From assembly GCA_004802705.1 (NCBI GenBank), contig SGPL01000023.1, positions 1 through 64,000 of the forward strand: DNA of 64,000 nucleotides, read 5' to 3'. Source of the stretch: Bondarzewia mesenterica. Lineage: Eukaryota > Basidiomycota > Agaricomycetes > Russulales > Bondarzewiaceae. Shown piece by piece: positions 33,451-46,300 of the stretch. Below the pieces are notes generated by a model. That model was given only the letters and a program-made list of their open reading frames with translations, had not been told where the DNA came from and did not search any database. The translations under genes and the position numbers were made by a program. The stretch's first letter is position 1. Every line of letters begins with the position of its first letter.

Positions 33451-36400
33451 CTATAATGATTTCGGCTTCTCTACGAGGTCGTATACTTGTATAAGATCAC
33501 CCTCCCGAAGTCCTTCGAAACCTTCAAAGCTAATACCACACTCCATACCTTTCGCAGCCTGAGTGATATCTTTCTTCAGATGTCTTAAAGTATCAAGACG
33601 ACCTGAAAATAACAAATGTCAACCCCCTCGCCGAATTACAAGCAAAGTACGGCAACTCACCATCGTGTACAACCTTGCCGTTTCGAACCACCTGCGCTGA
33701 TTTAGCCTTATCCATAACGCCGTTCGTAATACGACTGCCAGCAACTTTCTTGACACGCTTGCCAGAAAGATGAATGTCAAACAGTTGAAGAACAGTTGCC
33801 TCCCCTTTCACACGCCGATCCACTTCTGAAGGGAGCAGATCGATTACGCGCTTCTGAACTTCATCCATGACCTGGTAGATAATGGAAGAAGAATAGATGT
33901 CGACGTTATTGGATCTCGCAGCAGCGGAAGCGACCTTTGGTACGGGAACGGAAAAAGCGACTATCAAACCTACAGCAGTGAATCAGACGAGTATGAGTTG
34001 AACGATCAGGTCTCCAGATGCAGAAAAGCGCACCCTGCGCAGCTTTGGCTCTCAAAACGTCGGATTCGCTGACTTCCCCGACACCAGTCGATACAATCTT
34101 CACGCGGACTTTGTCGTTTCCTATACCCTGCACAGCACCGGCAACGGCCTCCACGCTACCGCTGACGTCCCCTTTTATGATTAACTTGAGCTCTTGAGGA
34201 CCTGCCGAATCTGAGGAGACTTCGGAGGGCAACTGCTTCCCAGCTTCTTCTGCCTCCACCTCTAACTCACGCTGCTCTCGGTCCAATCGACGTTGAACAT
34301 TGATCGCCTCAAGATCCACCAAAGTAGTTTCCTGCTCCGCTTTCCGCTCCCGGTTAGCCACTGCCTTCCTCACATCCTGCTCCGTACCTTGCAGTACCTC
34401 ATCACCGGCATCAGGAAGCTCCTTCCAGCCCGACACAGTGACTGCCATTCCCGGATACGCAGCTTTCACTTGACAGCCAGCTGAGTCGGTCATGACGCGT
34501 ACTTTCGCGTAAGATGTGCCACAAATGATATGTGCTCCAGGTTTGAGACAGCCGCGATTCAAAAGCACAGTCGCTACAGATCTGCATGCAACATCTTAGG
34601 AGAACAGAACGTGGCATCAAACAAAGACACGACATACCCCATGCCCTTTTGCACTTTTGATTCCAGAACGTGACCGTGAGCATTACAATCGCGCTCTGCA
34701 CGAAGATCCTGCATTTCGGCAACGACCGATATAGTCTCTACGAGTTGATCGAGGCCCTTGCCCGTCATGCCAGATACTTCAACGGATGGGATATCACCGC
34801 CGATAGCCTCTAACTGTACGCCTTCAACCAGGAGCGCATTCTGGACATTTTCCTGAAAGCAAAATCAATGCAAGGCAAAAGTAGACAAGTATTGTAGAAC
34901 TTACGATGTTGATTCCCGGCTTGTCAACTTTATTCATCGCAACAACCAGCTGCACCTTGCCTTGTTCCTTCTGGACGAGGTCTATCACCTCCTTGGTTTG
35001 CGGCATGACGCCATCATCGGCCGCAACCACCAGAACCACGATATCTGTGACACCAGCCCCACGCGCTCGCATTGCGGAAAATGCAGCATGCCCAGGGGTA
35101 TCTAGAAAAGTAATTGTCCGCGAACCATCACCTCCAGCGCTGGCGGGCACGGGAACGGAGAATGCGCCAATGTGCTGTGTAATGCCTCCAGCTTCGCCAG
35201 CTGCGACAGACGATGAACGGAGGGTGTCTAACAAAGTCGTTTTGCCATGGTCAACGTGGCCCATAATGGTGACGATAGGCGGTCTCAAAGGGAGCGTAGA
35301 GGGATCTGGGTGAGGAGGACTACACATAATGCTATCATCTACATTGATATCATCAATAGACGGGGCACTACGTACGATGGGTATATATCAAAAGCAGCAG
35401 CGTCGTTGATTACTGGATTTCTATTGAATTCTTCGGCAAGAAGAGCAGCATAGTCCGATGTCAAGACTAGGGCAAGAGTTAGCACGAAAGAGACAAGATA
35501 TTGAAAGACCAGACGAGACACATGCCATGATCATAGGATGACTCTTCTCCCATTCCAGCCCCAAGCATCTTTCTCTGTAGAGTGCCTGTGACCATGTTAA
35601 ATAAGGTCCAATTTTAAAGAGGTGGTAGACTTGCTGAGCGAAACCCCCAACAATCTCGCGAAATTTCCAACCGAGACGACCGTTGGAATGAAAATGTCTC
35701 TTTTAATCCGCTTTGCCTGGGTCACTCGCTTCTTCTTCTTCGCCTTGACCTGCTGTGCACCTGCATCAACACGGCGGTGCGCCGGTATTATTGCTTCTTC
35801 ATTAGAGGCTAACTTCTCGGCCAACGAGCCACGCTCCTTGTAGATCTTCTTCACACGCTTGCCGTGGGCCTCGGGGAAATCATCACTGAAATCATCTGTC
35901 ACAAAAAGAGGCGAGGGCTGGTAATCCTGTGGAGTGTTCGTCTGTTGGCTAGTGCCTCGGGCAATGGAGTCTTTAGGGAGTCGGGATGTTGATGATACAC
36001 GCCTCGAATCAGCCGGCCGCGGGGCCATGTCCAGATGAGGCGCAGTCTCTCTTTCGGTGTGCGTGGGGCCGTTGCTACTAGTGGTCCTAGGATCGCGGTC
36101 TCTACCACTTTGCATCTGTTGAGGGATGCTTCGATCCCGAACCAATTTTCGTGGGCCTGCGGGAACTGGAGCCCACTTGGACTGGACAGGCCTTTCCCAA
36201 TCATTAATGCTAGGTATCCGAGACGATGAAGACGAAGATGGTCGTTCCCAATGACTGGTACTGTCTCTCTTTGAAGATGGTGACAGGTGACTGGATAAAT
36301 TAGCTGGATTCCACTTTGAGACAGTAGGAGAGGGGGTAGGGGACGACAAGTCTGCGGGAGGTAGAGAAGGATTGTGGTCCCTGGGACGTGCCCATTTGGA

Positions 36401-36601
36401 GAGGTTCGGTGAGAGGGAATTAGATGATGTTGTGGATGGCTTTTGAGGCTCCCACTTCCCTAAGGGTCTGGGCTGTGATAACTTAGCAGAATTCAACGAA
36501 TCTGAGAGAAAAGCAACACACAGCTGCCTTCGTCGCAGTAGCAACCGTTCGGATTTGAGTATACCTTCGGAGACGAGAAAATGCAGACTTTGACCGTCCA
36601 T
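33451..36601 (-). CDS. IFM1: Mitochondrial translation initiation factor IF-2
   Basis: Start 36601 ([12 protein letters not shown]), stop 33453-33451. A long Ser/Pro/Arg-rich N-terminal region is followed by the IF2 N domain ([19 protein letters not shown], then [14 protein letters not shown] and [20 protein letters not shown]). The GTPase has G1 GHVDHGKT, G3 DTPGHAAF and G4 NKVD. Domain 2 includes [10 protein letters not shown], and the C-terminal domains end at [20 protein letters not shown]. Mitochondrial IF2 places formyl-Met-tRNA on the mitoribosome. Two junctions appear to use GC-AG introns (35586-35634 and 35467-35525). Exons around 35380-35330 join best with the acceptor just before the ATTATGTGT sequence. 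The divergent 247-base promoter is shared with the scramblase. Confidence 0.92.
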
Positions 36602-36848
36602 GCATCGTCTACGAAGCAAATAGGTGACGTTCAGATGGAGAGATGTTCAGTTCAGTAAAGATAGGAAGCCATGTCGAGGATTTCGGGAGAGTAATGACTA
36701 TTTGAACTGTTACGGTCAAGGTGTAGTACTAAAGGACTCCGAGCACGGTACCTGCCGACCTCCGACAAGTTCCCGATGACTCAGCAGATTGCGAATCTGC
36801 GTACAGTCTCGTACAGTATCTATCTAATCGTGTACAGCTTCCTCCATC

Positions 36849-38463
36849 ATGCTCTTAAGAACTAGCATTCCTCAGCTGCAATTTTCAAGTTCCAATTTCT
36901 CATACTGCTTGAGGAGGTACGCGCTATCTAGATTTCCTGACCGCAATCCTGGCGTTGGGAGAACAAGAAGGCATCCGAATCAAATCTCACAAGACGCACG
37001 CGTCGAGGCACAGAGCGTTACTCCTGAAGACAAGACCAACAAATGGGAAGACAACCCTTCCATAGATGACTCTCCTTTGTGGCGCGAAAGCCAGCGACCA
37101 CCACGGGGGAATCCTGAAGAAGGATTGAGGAGATTATTGTTGGGAAATGATACGCTGATCGTGACGAGGTGGGAGTGGTGGTAGTCTCTCTCTTAGAGCG
37201 CCCATTCAAACCCGTCACAACTCATTAGGCAGATTGAAATGTTGAATATCTTCGTAGGATTTGAGCAGACGAATAAATACGTTATATGTTCGCTATCCTC
37301 TTTGGATCTATACTGCATGCGATGCTAATGATATGCTAACTATTTAGCGGACGAGGCTGGGGAGACATTGGGCTTTGTCGCGGAAGAGCCTCGTGGATTT
37401 TTTGCCGCATTTTCTCGCCAAATATTTCGAACACATCGACCGTTCCGCGCCATCATCATGGACCGCGATGGTACCCCTATTCTTTGGGTACTATTTCTCA
37501 TTTTCCGCACTTGCTCATTGCTCATTTGTGATCACACAGATACGCAGACCGTTTGATTGGATCAACTCCCGCATGTTTGTCTCCGGCCTGAAAGATTTCC
37601 ATGACTATACACTCGATGGAGAGCCTGTCCTCGACACGTTTTGCTGAGGTGCAACAGCGTTGGCATATCTGGCGAAGACGTTATGATCTATTTCTCAGGT
37701 GTCATCCTTTAAAATTTCTCCGAGTCCTTTAGCCGTTATCTAATGGAGGGTTTAGAGATATACCCTACCGTATCATGTCGGTCGTGGACGAGCCCCAACC
37801 AGAACCGGAACCAGAACAATTTACTCAATTTGCTCGAATAGACGAAGGGCTTTGGGCTTGGCACTTCAATCTTCGAGATGCTCGCGGAGAAGCGATAGCT
37901 AGCATTAATCGCGCATTTCGTGGTTTTGGACGCGAAGTGAGTAGAGTGTGCAACGATGACCGTATTATGGACGTGCGCTGACAAGAGGTGCTGTATGACA
38001 GATATTCACAGATACCGGTATGCCATGCCTAAGATATGAAGCTGTGAAATATTCATGTGCCATTTTAGGCCAGTATTTCGTCAATTTCACCCCTAAGCCG
38101 CCGAGTGTAGACGATCACGCACTGCGGAAGCCTTCTGTTATCCGAGATCTCACGCTTGAGGAACGCGCTGTGAGTCAATAGCCTTTGCATTTGATTGATA
38201 TATCGATTTTTTGAGCGGATATTATAGTTGGTATTGTCCATGGCAGGCAAGCTCGTTGCCCTCTATTATCCTTCTTTCGCCCTATTGACGTGCCTAACCC
38301 TTTTTTTAGTTAACATAGATTTCGACTACTTCTCCCGACATTCAGAAGGAGGGTAAGTGCTTTGTAACATTTACTCATCACCCACTGCTTGCTCCGGTCT
38401 AAACTGCTTCGTAGACACGGAATGGGATTTCCGTTCTTTTTTGGTGGTGGTGGTGAGGATTAA
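36849..38463 (+). CDS. AIM25: Phospholipid scramblase family protein (Aim25-like)
   Basis: Start 36849 (MLLRTSIPQLQF), stop 38461-38463, about eight exons. The N-terminal 45 or so residues are Arg/Ser/Leu-rich with few acidics, fitting a mitochondrial presequence. The scramblase domain shows QIEMLNIFVGFEQTNKYVI, GFVAEEPRGFFAAFSRQIFR, FRAIIMDRDGTPIL, RPFDWINSRMFV, then FARIDEGLWAWHFNLRDARG and SINRAFRGFGRE. A conserved fungal C-terminus, LRKPSVIRDLTLEERA, leads to a Gly/Phe-rich end. Scramblases move lipids between leaflets; the yeast member Aim25 is mitochondrial. It is convergent with CDC45 (148-base gap). Confidence 0.9.
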
Positions 38464-38611
38464 GAATGATCGGCTGATATCACGAGTATGTCACCCCCGA
38501 CTAGAGTATCAAGCGTGAATGTCACTTGTGAGTCTCTCTCATACGACAACATAAAGTGCGGAATAATACATGTCTATAGCCCTACAAACATCTCAATAAT
38601 TTATATTCTTG

Positions 38612-41108
38612 TCAATAGTTATTTTTTGCCCTGTACACTTCTGCGATGAACTTTTCAAAGTCAGCCTCGTTCACTTCCAGTATACTCGTATCGAATGAAC
38701 CATGCCGTGTTCGAGCACCGGAATCTTCCTTTGCATCCAGAAATGCCAGCCCAAATCCACTAGAAAAAGCAGGACGCTTGTCAGATACTCTTCAACAAAT
38801 CAAGAATGAGGATAACCACTTCTTCTTGACTTCCCCAAAATCGAGGGCTGCGTTGATACCAATCACAATGTACGTCCCCGCCTGCTCGTTCAGACACGCC
38901 AAGATGATGGGAAGGCTCTTCTTTTTGCTCCGCCGCCCGACGTTGACGCCGCCGACGCGATCGCGAAGCGCATCGGCGAGCCACAGACCAAGATGTAAAA
39001 GCACACCGGGTCGTGTCAATAGTGCGAGGTCGGGACCTTGTTTGAGTTGAACGATGCGGTGACCTTGGATCATGCGGATGTCGTTCTTGTCGATGATGGA
39101 CGAGCCGGTGCGGGTAATGGCACGCTGAACAGACATGGCCAGGAAGAGGGCTTCGCGCAGGCGGCTTATGCTAGTCATTTTTTCATCAGGCGCAGGACAA
39201 TAATTCACGGACTGCTCGTAATCACTTACTCAGTCAGCGCATCCCAGGCATTCCAAAAATTGCGCACCACCCAAGACTCATTCCCCAGCCGACCATCCTC
39301 ATCTTCAAATTCCTCACCATTCGCTTGTCTGTATCTGTCCTCATTGACAGGCCCCTCACTCGCTCCCGATTTACCTGCATCATTTCCCTTGTCATCCTCT
39401 CCATACCGTCCGCCCGCTCGCCACACATGACCGCCACCAAACCACTCTCCACCATTCCGTGCGCCTTCGATTTCGACTTCCATACGGACACCCGTTGCGG
39501 CGTCAAGCAGGGCATTGAGTGCTTCTACTGCATCCGCAGCGGAGAGTGGCTGCATGTGGTAGCCGTAGCACCGTACAAAAGATGGGTAGGAGAGCTCGAC
39601 CATGCCGTACTCGGGTGCAATGGCGTCTAGTTTGGCACGTAGCTCGCGTTTCAAATCCATGTCCATATGCGAGTATGACTGTTGGGTTTGTGGAATGGAG
39701 AAGCTGAATAGTGAACAAAAATTCGGGTCCCCGCATGGATGAGGGAATAAAAGGCGGGACCTACCCCATCTTAGCTAGTAGGCCTGTAAGGCGCTTTCGC
39801 CCCTGCTCTTTCCATATACCCAGCTTGCTCGCAACGTAGCCAGAGTGAAACATCGCGTCATATAAATTCCAGTGCCGAAATAAAGTGAAGCGGAGCTCAT
39901 CCGTTGCACGCAAAGACGTATCGTCTGCATTCAGTGCAGCTAGACCGAGGATATCGTTCGCAGGAGGTGGAGGATTTAACCGCGAGACTTCGTCTTTGTA
40001 TATCGAGTGATACTTTTCGTAATCGTCTCGAGATACTCGACATGTAGTGTACTGGTATGTCAATCCGAGGATGGCGAGCCTAGTATCAGTCAGGATGCGT
40101 ATTAGTGATCATGGTGAGATTCATGACACACCACAGCAGATCGTTGTCAACACGCTCCAGCACAGTAGCAAGAATGTAGACAGTGGCTGCGGCACTTTGG
40201 CCATGCCATGTACCCGTCATGTAATGCCTGTCTAATCGTTCATGGTACTCGTCGCGCAGTTCTCGAGATATCCGATGAGGACGCTGGATACGAGTTCGAG
40301 GTTAAAAACAATTTGGATTAGGGAATCACTCACGTCCTCATCCACCTTCCGACGTTTCCCTGGACCGCGACTTACATCTCCTAACGATCTCCGCTTCCCG
40401 GATGAACTGCTCCCTTCATAATCCTGCTCTTCCTCGTGATCTAAATTTTCCGGAAAGTCGTCATCCTCTGAGTCTTCATCTGAGTCCGGCTCTGGCTCGT
40501 ACTTGAACGTATATGACTATTCAAACATATACGATCTGCACGAGGCGATACTCACCGCAAGTGCCTCCCAAGCCTTCCGCTCCTCCTCCAGATTCTCCGC
40601 ACCGCCATCGTCCCACACAAGAATACGTTCTCCGTTATCTCCCCCACCAAAAAGACTTGAGAGATTTTGTGGTCGACTGGAGTCGATGATGTGGACACGA
40701 AGTCTTGTTGTGAAGTCACCAAACCACTCGGCTGAAGGAAGATCGAGGATCGCGCCCATATTAAGTAGGACGAGGGTGTGCAGCTGGCAAAAGCTAGCAT
40801 GAGAAAATGATTTGATTCAGATAAAATGAAAGACAGACCTCGACATAAGACATTAGTTCGTCCCGCATTCGTTCTAAGTCAGCGATGCCAGACACGGGAA
40901 TGGTGCGGTGGGTGACGTCGTCCTGCATGAGCAATACTTCAAGCATACGAGCGGCACATAGCGCATCGACATCTGGTGCGACAAGGATGATGACAGATGC
41001 AGCGGATGTGAGCGGGGAGCGGCGATGGGCCGTCAAAATATTGGTGTAGGCGTCAACGTATGATGGGCGGGATGCTGATGCAAATTGAGGTGGTGGCAGA
41101 TAGACCAT
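38612..41108 (-). CDS. CDC45: DNA replication initiation factor CDC45
   Basis: Start 41108 (MVYLPPPQFA), stop 38614-38612. The N-terminus has the DHH-type fold of Cdc45: VIILVAPDVDALCAARMLE, PVSGIADLERMRDEL, LLNMGAILDLPSAEWFG, RVHIIDSSRPQNL and ILVWDDG. An acidic, basic-ended linker follows at about 40510-40330 (PDSDEDSEDDDFPENL, then GKRRKVDED). C-terminal blocks include FDPYTDL-free, Cdc45-typical segments around 39660-39230 and the end FIAEVYRAKNNY. Cdc45 joins MCM2-7 and GINS in the replicative CMG helicase and has lost phosphoesterase activity. Exons are numerous but consistent, and the gene appears intact. Confidence 0.93.
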
Positions 41109-41436
41109 GTCCTGTCGTCGTCAATGAGAGTGAGAGTTTGTGAAAGGATGGTATATGAAAGCGGAAGACAATCCAAAGAATGGATATTATTGTGCGTTTA
41201 GTAGACAGTGATCGTTGACCACGACGCGCCATGAACGCGTCGCGTGCACGCGTTGTTGACATAATCTCTTCAACGTGACGCGTCGGTAGCGGAGGGTAGC
41301 GGACTGGAGCTGTTTCTTCAGTAAAAGTAGTTATACATTTGTAGAGGCATTCTAAGTTCGGTCAACAGGGTTCTTGCGATTTTCCCCAAGGAAAAAATTT
41401 ATAGTAAGAGGGGATGAATATTATTTCGCCCAACTT
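41109..41436. other. Gap between CDC45 and MSS51
   Basis: This 328-base stretch holds the CDC45 promoter and the MSS51 3' end. It contains tandem ACGCG-type sequences (CGCGCC, AACGCGTCGCG, CACGCG, ACGCGTCGG at 41223-41285) resembling MluI cell-cycle-box cores, fitting S-phase control of CDC45. That link is inference. Confidence 0.4.
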
Positions 41437-43144
41437 TCAGAACCCGAAGAAACTTCTCTCCTGGACATCTCTCCTCTTTCCGCGCATACCCCAGATACCC
41501 CAGTTCGTCTTGACCATAACTCTCGGATCGAAGTCCGCAACCTCCCACTTCTCACTACCGAACGCGTTTTCCCCTGGTGTTATAACCCAGTCGAACTCTC
41601 CCGCAACACCCGGCGCGGTCGACAGCGACTTCACGTCGCGCTCAACGTCCGCGGGAGAGAAGCCAGTCACAAAGATCGGGCATTTGGTCGCGAGGAGCAA
41701 CGGGATGTCGTGACCCCACTCTGTCGGCGACGCCACCTGCAGGAGGGGCTTACCGGTAAGTTCATCTACCGAGTGGGGAGAGGGGAAGCCAAAGCCAGGG
41801 GAAAAGAGGAAGAAGAGGTCGGTGTACGGGTCGAATGTCTCCTGAAACTGGGCGTGCACCTCATAGTAATTGCACTGCATGCCTGTGATGGTGAGTTGCG
41901 GGGTATAAGGAACTGTATACGAAGGGACACCGTAACGATCGATTGAGGAACGAGTGCGCTTGTGGCGTACTATGGGAGCAGGTGTAGGCGGCTCATAGAC
42001 GTTTGGTAAGTACGTTGGTTTCTCCTCTTCGACCTTGGGCGACTCTGTGCTTGCTTCTGGCTTGGGCTCTGTTGAGCTTTTGGAGGTGGAAGATGTAGCG
42101 TCAGCCTTCGGCGCTGGCGGAGGCGCGTTGGGGGGTCTTGGCAGGGATACTTGGGGACCAATAAAATAGAGGTGGAAAAGAGCGGAAGGGAAAAGCAGGG
42201 TGAGTTGTTCCCACACATGAGGGGGTAATGAAGATTCAGCGCGTGCTCCCAAAACGAAAACGCGCATTTGAGGCTTGGATGCTGACGCTTCTTCTGTCTC
42301 TGGCGTCCCCATAGGTCCGTGCAGAGTTGCGCGGAGAGCTATGAACCATAACGGGCTGTTTCAACAAATGCAAAAGACACGCACGCATGCAGGCGCTTAC
42401 CTGCGAGTGATCGGCTTCCTTCTGGCGTCAGGCGTTGATTGCTCAGTGTCAAATTACTGTATTGGTGAATAACAGAACCGATGGTTATTGGATACGTGAG
42501 CAGCTTGCTTGAATGACGCCGCGGTCGTTCGCCGTCCATAGAGGGAAAATTCCGGGTGTACCAGAATACATCCCAGTTTGCAAACGAGATTGCTGCCTCT
42601 GAATCCTGTGGACCTGAGATACATAAAATGATCAATTCCCTACGACGAAGATAACATTGATGAGGAACGCACCTGGCAGTTCAAACTCTCGCAACCTCCG
42701 TCCACTCCTCAGATCGTGTTCATCCTCATTCACTTCCCGCAAGCGAGAGCAGTATTTCTGATGCTCTTCGTCCGCCCGCCAATGTTCCTCTGTGCAGTGT
42801 GTCGGCCACCCACAATCCGGACATTCGAAATGCACATCCCTCGGCTGGGCATGCCCGTGTACGTGGTCATGTGAAGTAGCACACACTGGACAAGGAGCAA
42901 GCGATTGGATAGCCTCGCCGCGTGCGCGAACAGCTGGGAACGGCGATTGGGAGAAAGGGTGGAAGAGGTCGTCCTGCGAAAGCACAGGTATGGGATCGGG
43001 CTTTGCAGGCTTCCTTTTTTTGAACAGGCTGAAAATTGTCCTACGGCTTTGTAAAGCACGCTGTCTGTTTGTGCAGCATATCTGAGAGCGACCAGCAGAC
43101 CTGACGAGTGGGGAAGGGAAGTGCCCTGCGAGGCGAAGAGCCAT
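41437..43144 (-). CDS. MSS51: Mitochondrial translation regulator Mss51
   Basis: Start 43144 (MALRLAGHFPSP), stop 41439-41437, about four exons. The N-terminal Arg-rich stretch (about 1-40) suits a mitochondrial presequence. It is followed by LFHPFSQSPFPAVRARGEAI and an Mss51-type zinc module with ligands in CPVCATSHDH, HFECPDCGWPTHC, HWRADEEH and KYC. The middle includes NWDVFWYTRNFPSMD. The C-terminal part has LTLLFPSALFHLYFIGP, YYEVHAQF and LFFLFSPGFGFPSP, ending at EWGHDIPLLLATKCPIFVTG and a final basic block. A Pro/Ser/Glu-rich insert (42140-42000) interrupts the C-terminal domain. Yeast Mss51 activates COX1 mRNA translation and binds newly made Cox1. It shares a 216-base divergent promoter with the M13 peptidase gene. 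Confidence 0.9.
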
Positions 43145-43360
43145 ATCGACTGGGAGGGGCTAATTGCTCTGTCGAAATGGCTGCTACATATTCGATTTCC
43201 ATTTTTGTGAGGGTACGCCCGGACCGCGTCATTCCGGCGTGCTTTGGGCGTCCACACCTCAGTCACTGCCAGAGACCATCCGTTTGCCTGCCCGTCTCCT
43301 CATTCCTCACCATACTATCCACGGCTAGTGACCACAGCGGGCGTGAACCCAAACTCTAGC
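43145..43360. promoter_or_regulatory. Divergent promoter, MSS51 / M13 peptidase
   Basis: 216 bases between two start codons pointing outward. No defined elements recognised. Confidence 0.35.
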
Positions 43361-46300
43361 ATGGCCGACTACAGAGAGGCAAGGCCCTCTACTGACGAAG
43401 GTGAGTGTCCGACGCAGTCGTTCGAACAGCGTTGAAAGGCGGCGGATGTCATGAATATCAACCATATTAACACCGACCAAATGCAGAGTCGGCCCCTCTT
43501 CTCAACAGATCTGCAGGGCAGAATGAATCCTACGAGTCTCCCAGCCCAACCTTTACAGAGCGTCTTGGGTCCATTCTCCATGAACCTCTCACGACTGTCA
43601 ACAAGATACTACTTGTTCTACTCCTCATTCTACTCATTCTCAGCTCGGTATTCATCGGCTTGTTCGCTGGAGCGCAGCATAAACTCTCTGTGCCTCATGA
43701 TATACCCGGCGGTAAGGAGCCTTCTTATACTATCACCAATACTGTCACCGTTCCCACCATTACCACGACCACCGCCGTAACAACCACCACCGCTGTACTA
43801 ACCACCACCGCTGTAACAACCACCACCGCGATTCCCGTTCCTGTCCCGGTACCGATTCCTCCAAAAGATGTGCGTTGCATTCTGTGTATGGACTGTTCAG
43901 CTGCAGTGTAACCCTATCACTTGTCAGGAACAATGCGAGACCCCCGAATGCGTTGTGCTCTCAGCGAACATCCTTTCCTCTCTAGACGCAACCCAGGATC
44001 CTTGTGATAATTTCTATGACTATGCCAGTATGTCATCTCCATCCTTGTTATTGACTGTCATTTATATCCGCCTAGCTGGCGGTTGGAGGAGGTCTCACCC
44101 CCTACCTTCTGACAAGGGCAGCTTCGGTACTTTCAATGCTCTATTCCAGGAGAATCAGCAAATCGTCCGCGAAATCCTTGAGAACGAGAATCCTGTAGCT
44201 ACTGTGGGTTTCACCACGTCATACGACCAGCAAGTCCTGAAGAAGCTCAGAGACTTGTATTCTTCGTGCCTTGACGAGGACACCATTGACAAGTTTGGCG
44301 AGGGTCCCCTAAAGGATATTACTCGAACAATTAAGAAGTTGTTTAGGGGCAAATATACGGACATATCGACAAAAGGCGATGATGATAAAGCGAAGAAGAG
44401 CAGAGATGGTCTCACCGCAGCCATCAGTTATTTGCATTCTAGAGGTTGGTCGCCAAGAGTAGCGAAACAAAGACATATCATTAAATTCTTCTGTTCACAG
44501 GTATCCGCGGTCTCTTTGAGATATCAGTTGAAGGTGATGCTGCTGTCGATCCGAACTTCATGGTTCTGTGGTTCAGCCAGCCAAGCTTCGGCCTTCCATC
44601 GAAGGTAGCATTTTTGAATAGTCGGACCTTCATTTTCCCTGATATTCTATCGCAAATTGTTGTCAGGAGTATTACGAGGACAAGTCGATCCGCACAGTTT
44701 ACAGGGACGTCGTTGAACGCATCTTACTCGTACTCTACGAGAAAGAGGAAGAGCAGCTACAGAAGGCCGTGCATGGGTTATCCGTGAACGAGGAGAGTTC
44801 CAACGTCTGGCCTCCTTGGCCTTGGCCACCATGGGGCGGTGACGATGACGACAAGGACGGAGAAAAGGAGCCAAAGGATCATGAAGGAGTGATTCGCAAC
44901 CTGACGAAGGAAGTTGTCAAGTTCGAACGGCGTCTGGCCGAAGCCAGTTTGGATTTGTACGTGTACCTTCCCTTCTACTTGCACGCGCCCTTCATCAGAT
45001 TTGCAGAGACCGCCTGCAACAAGACCCGTTTGGGACATATAACAAGTTGCCGCTTTCGAACCTTTCTTCCACCATAACCCAAATCAATTTCAACGACTAC
45101 TTCGCGACGTTCACCCCGCGGAACTATCCTGACAACATCATTGTGACGTACCCCGCCTACACACGCTCTTTGGCACACATTTTGAACACGACCTCTTCGA
45201 ATGTTGTCGAGGCGTACCTTGTTACGCAGGCCGCGCTCACGTTCGCGCCGCGCCTCGGCATGTCTACGGAGTTGTGGAAGGCTTCCCGGAGACTGATTGA
45301 GGTGCTACAAGGGATCAAACCTGGCGCTATTGGCGACCGAGCAGAGTATTGTGTGAACAGTGTTGATCAGGCCCTTGGGTTCGCTACTGGGCGGTACTTC
45401 GTAAATGAGACTTTCAGCGGGGATTCGAAGGAGAAGGGCACGAAAGTCATCAATGGTATGTATATCTCTTTGGTCACCCAATTTGTGGCTGAATTGTTTA
45501 ATAGATATCGTGAAAACGTTCAAGACCTCATTATCCAACATATCTTGGATGGACAAGAAATCTTCTCAAGCGGCGGCTGAAAAAGTAAGGCGGATGGCGC
45601 ACTGCTCAGGACACTCTGATTTTTGGTATTTTTAGGCGGACGCAATCCGTATCAAAGTCGGGTATCCTGAATCTCCCAACACGGGTAGCGCCGAATCCAT
45701 CGCGCGATATTACAGCCTCGTCACGATCGGCGAGCATACATACTTTGACAATATGCTCAGCGCAGCGTACGTGCCAATTGAACTCTGTATCAATGGTTCT
45801 CTGACATAGAAAATATTTCAATCAGCGCGAGCGATGTTTATAAGGAGTGGCAGCAGTTGGGGAAGCAACGTGATCTTGCCTCATGGGAGATGAGTCCTCC
45901 GACTGTGAACGCGTATTATAACCCCCCTGCGAACGAGGTAATTGAATATCTGGTACATCATATTCGTCGTTTCCTGACATCCCGTAGATTGTATTTCCTG
46001 CGGGCATTCTGCGCCCTCCTTTCTTCTCTACGGAATGGTGAGCGAATCTGTTTTCAACTTTCCGTACGCTCTGACATCAATTATCTGTCATTTACAGGCC
46101 TTCGTATCTGAAGTACGGTGCATTCGGGCACGTCGCATCTCACGAATTGACTGTATGTCTTGCGCTCTCTCTCCCTTGAGCTCCGAGTAGTTAACACAAC
46201 CACAATCCAGCACGCATTCGACTCAGCTGGAAGATTGTACAACCAAGAGGGCAAGCTGGAGGAATGGTGGACGAACGCAACTAGTGAGGGTTTCAAGATT

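Noticed and set aside
40380..40510. Frame change inside CDC45 near the acidic linker
   Set aside because: Explained by ordinary introns around 40285-40335 and 40500-40555; the acidic and basic stretches read on in one spliced frame.
38612..43144. CDC45 and MSS51 as an operon-like co-transcribed pair
   Set aside because: They lie on the same strand, but the 328-base gap has its own promoter-like boxes, and fungal genes are normally transcribed singly.
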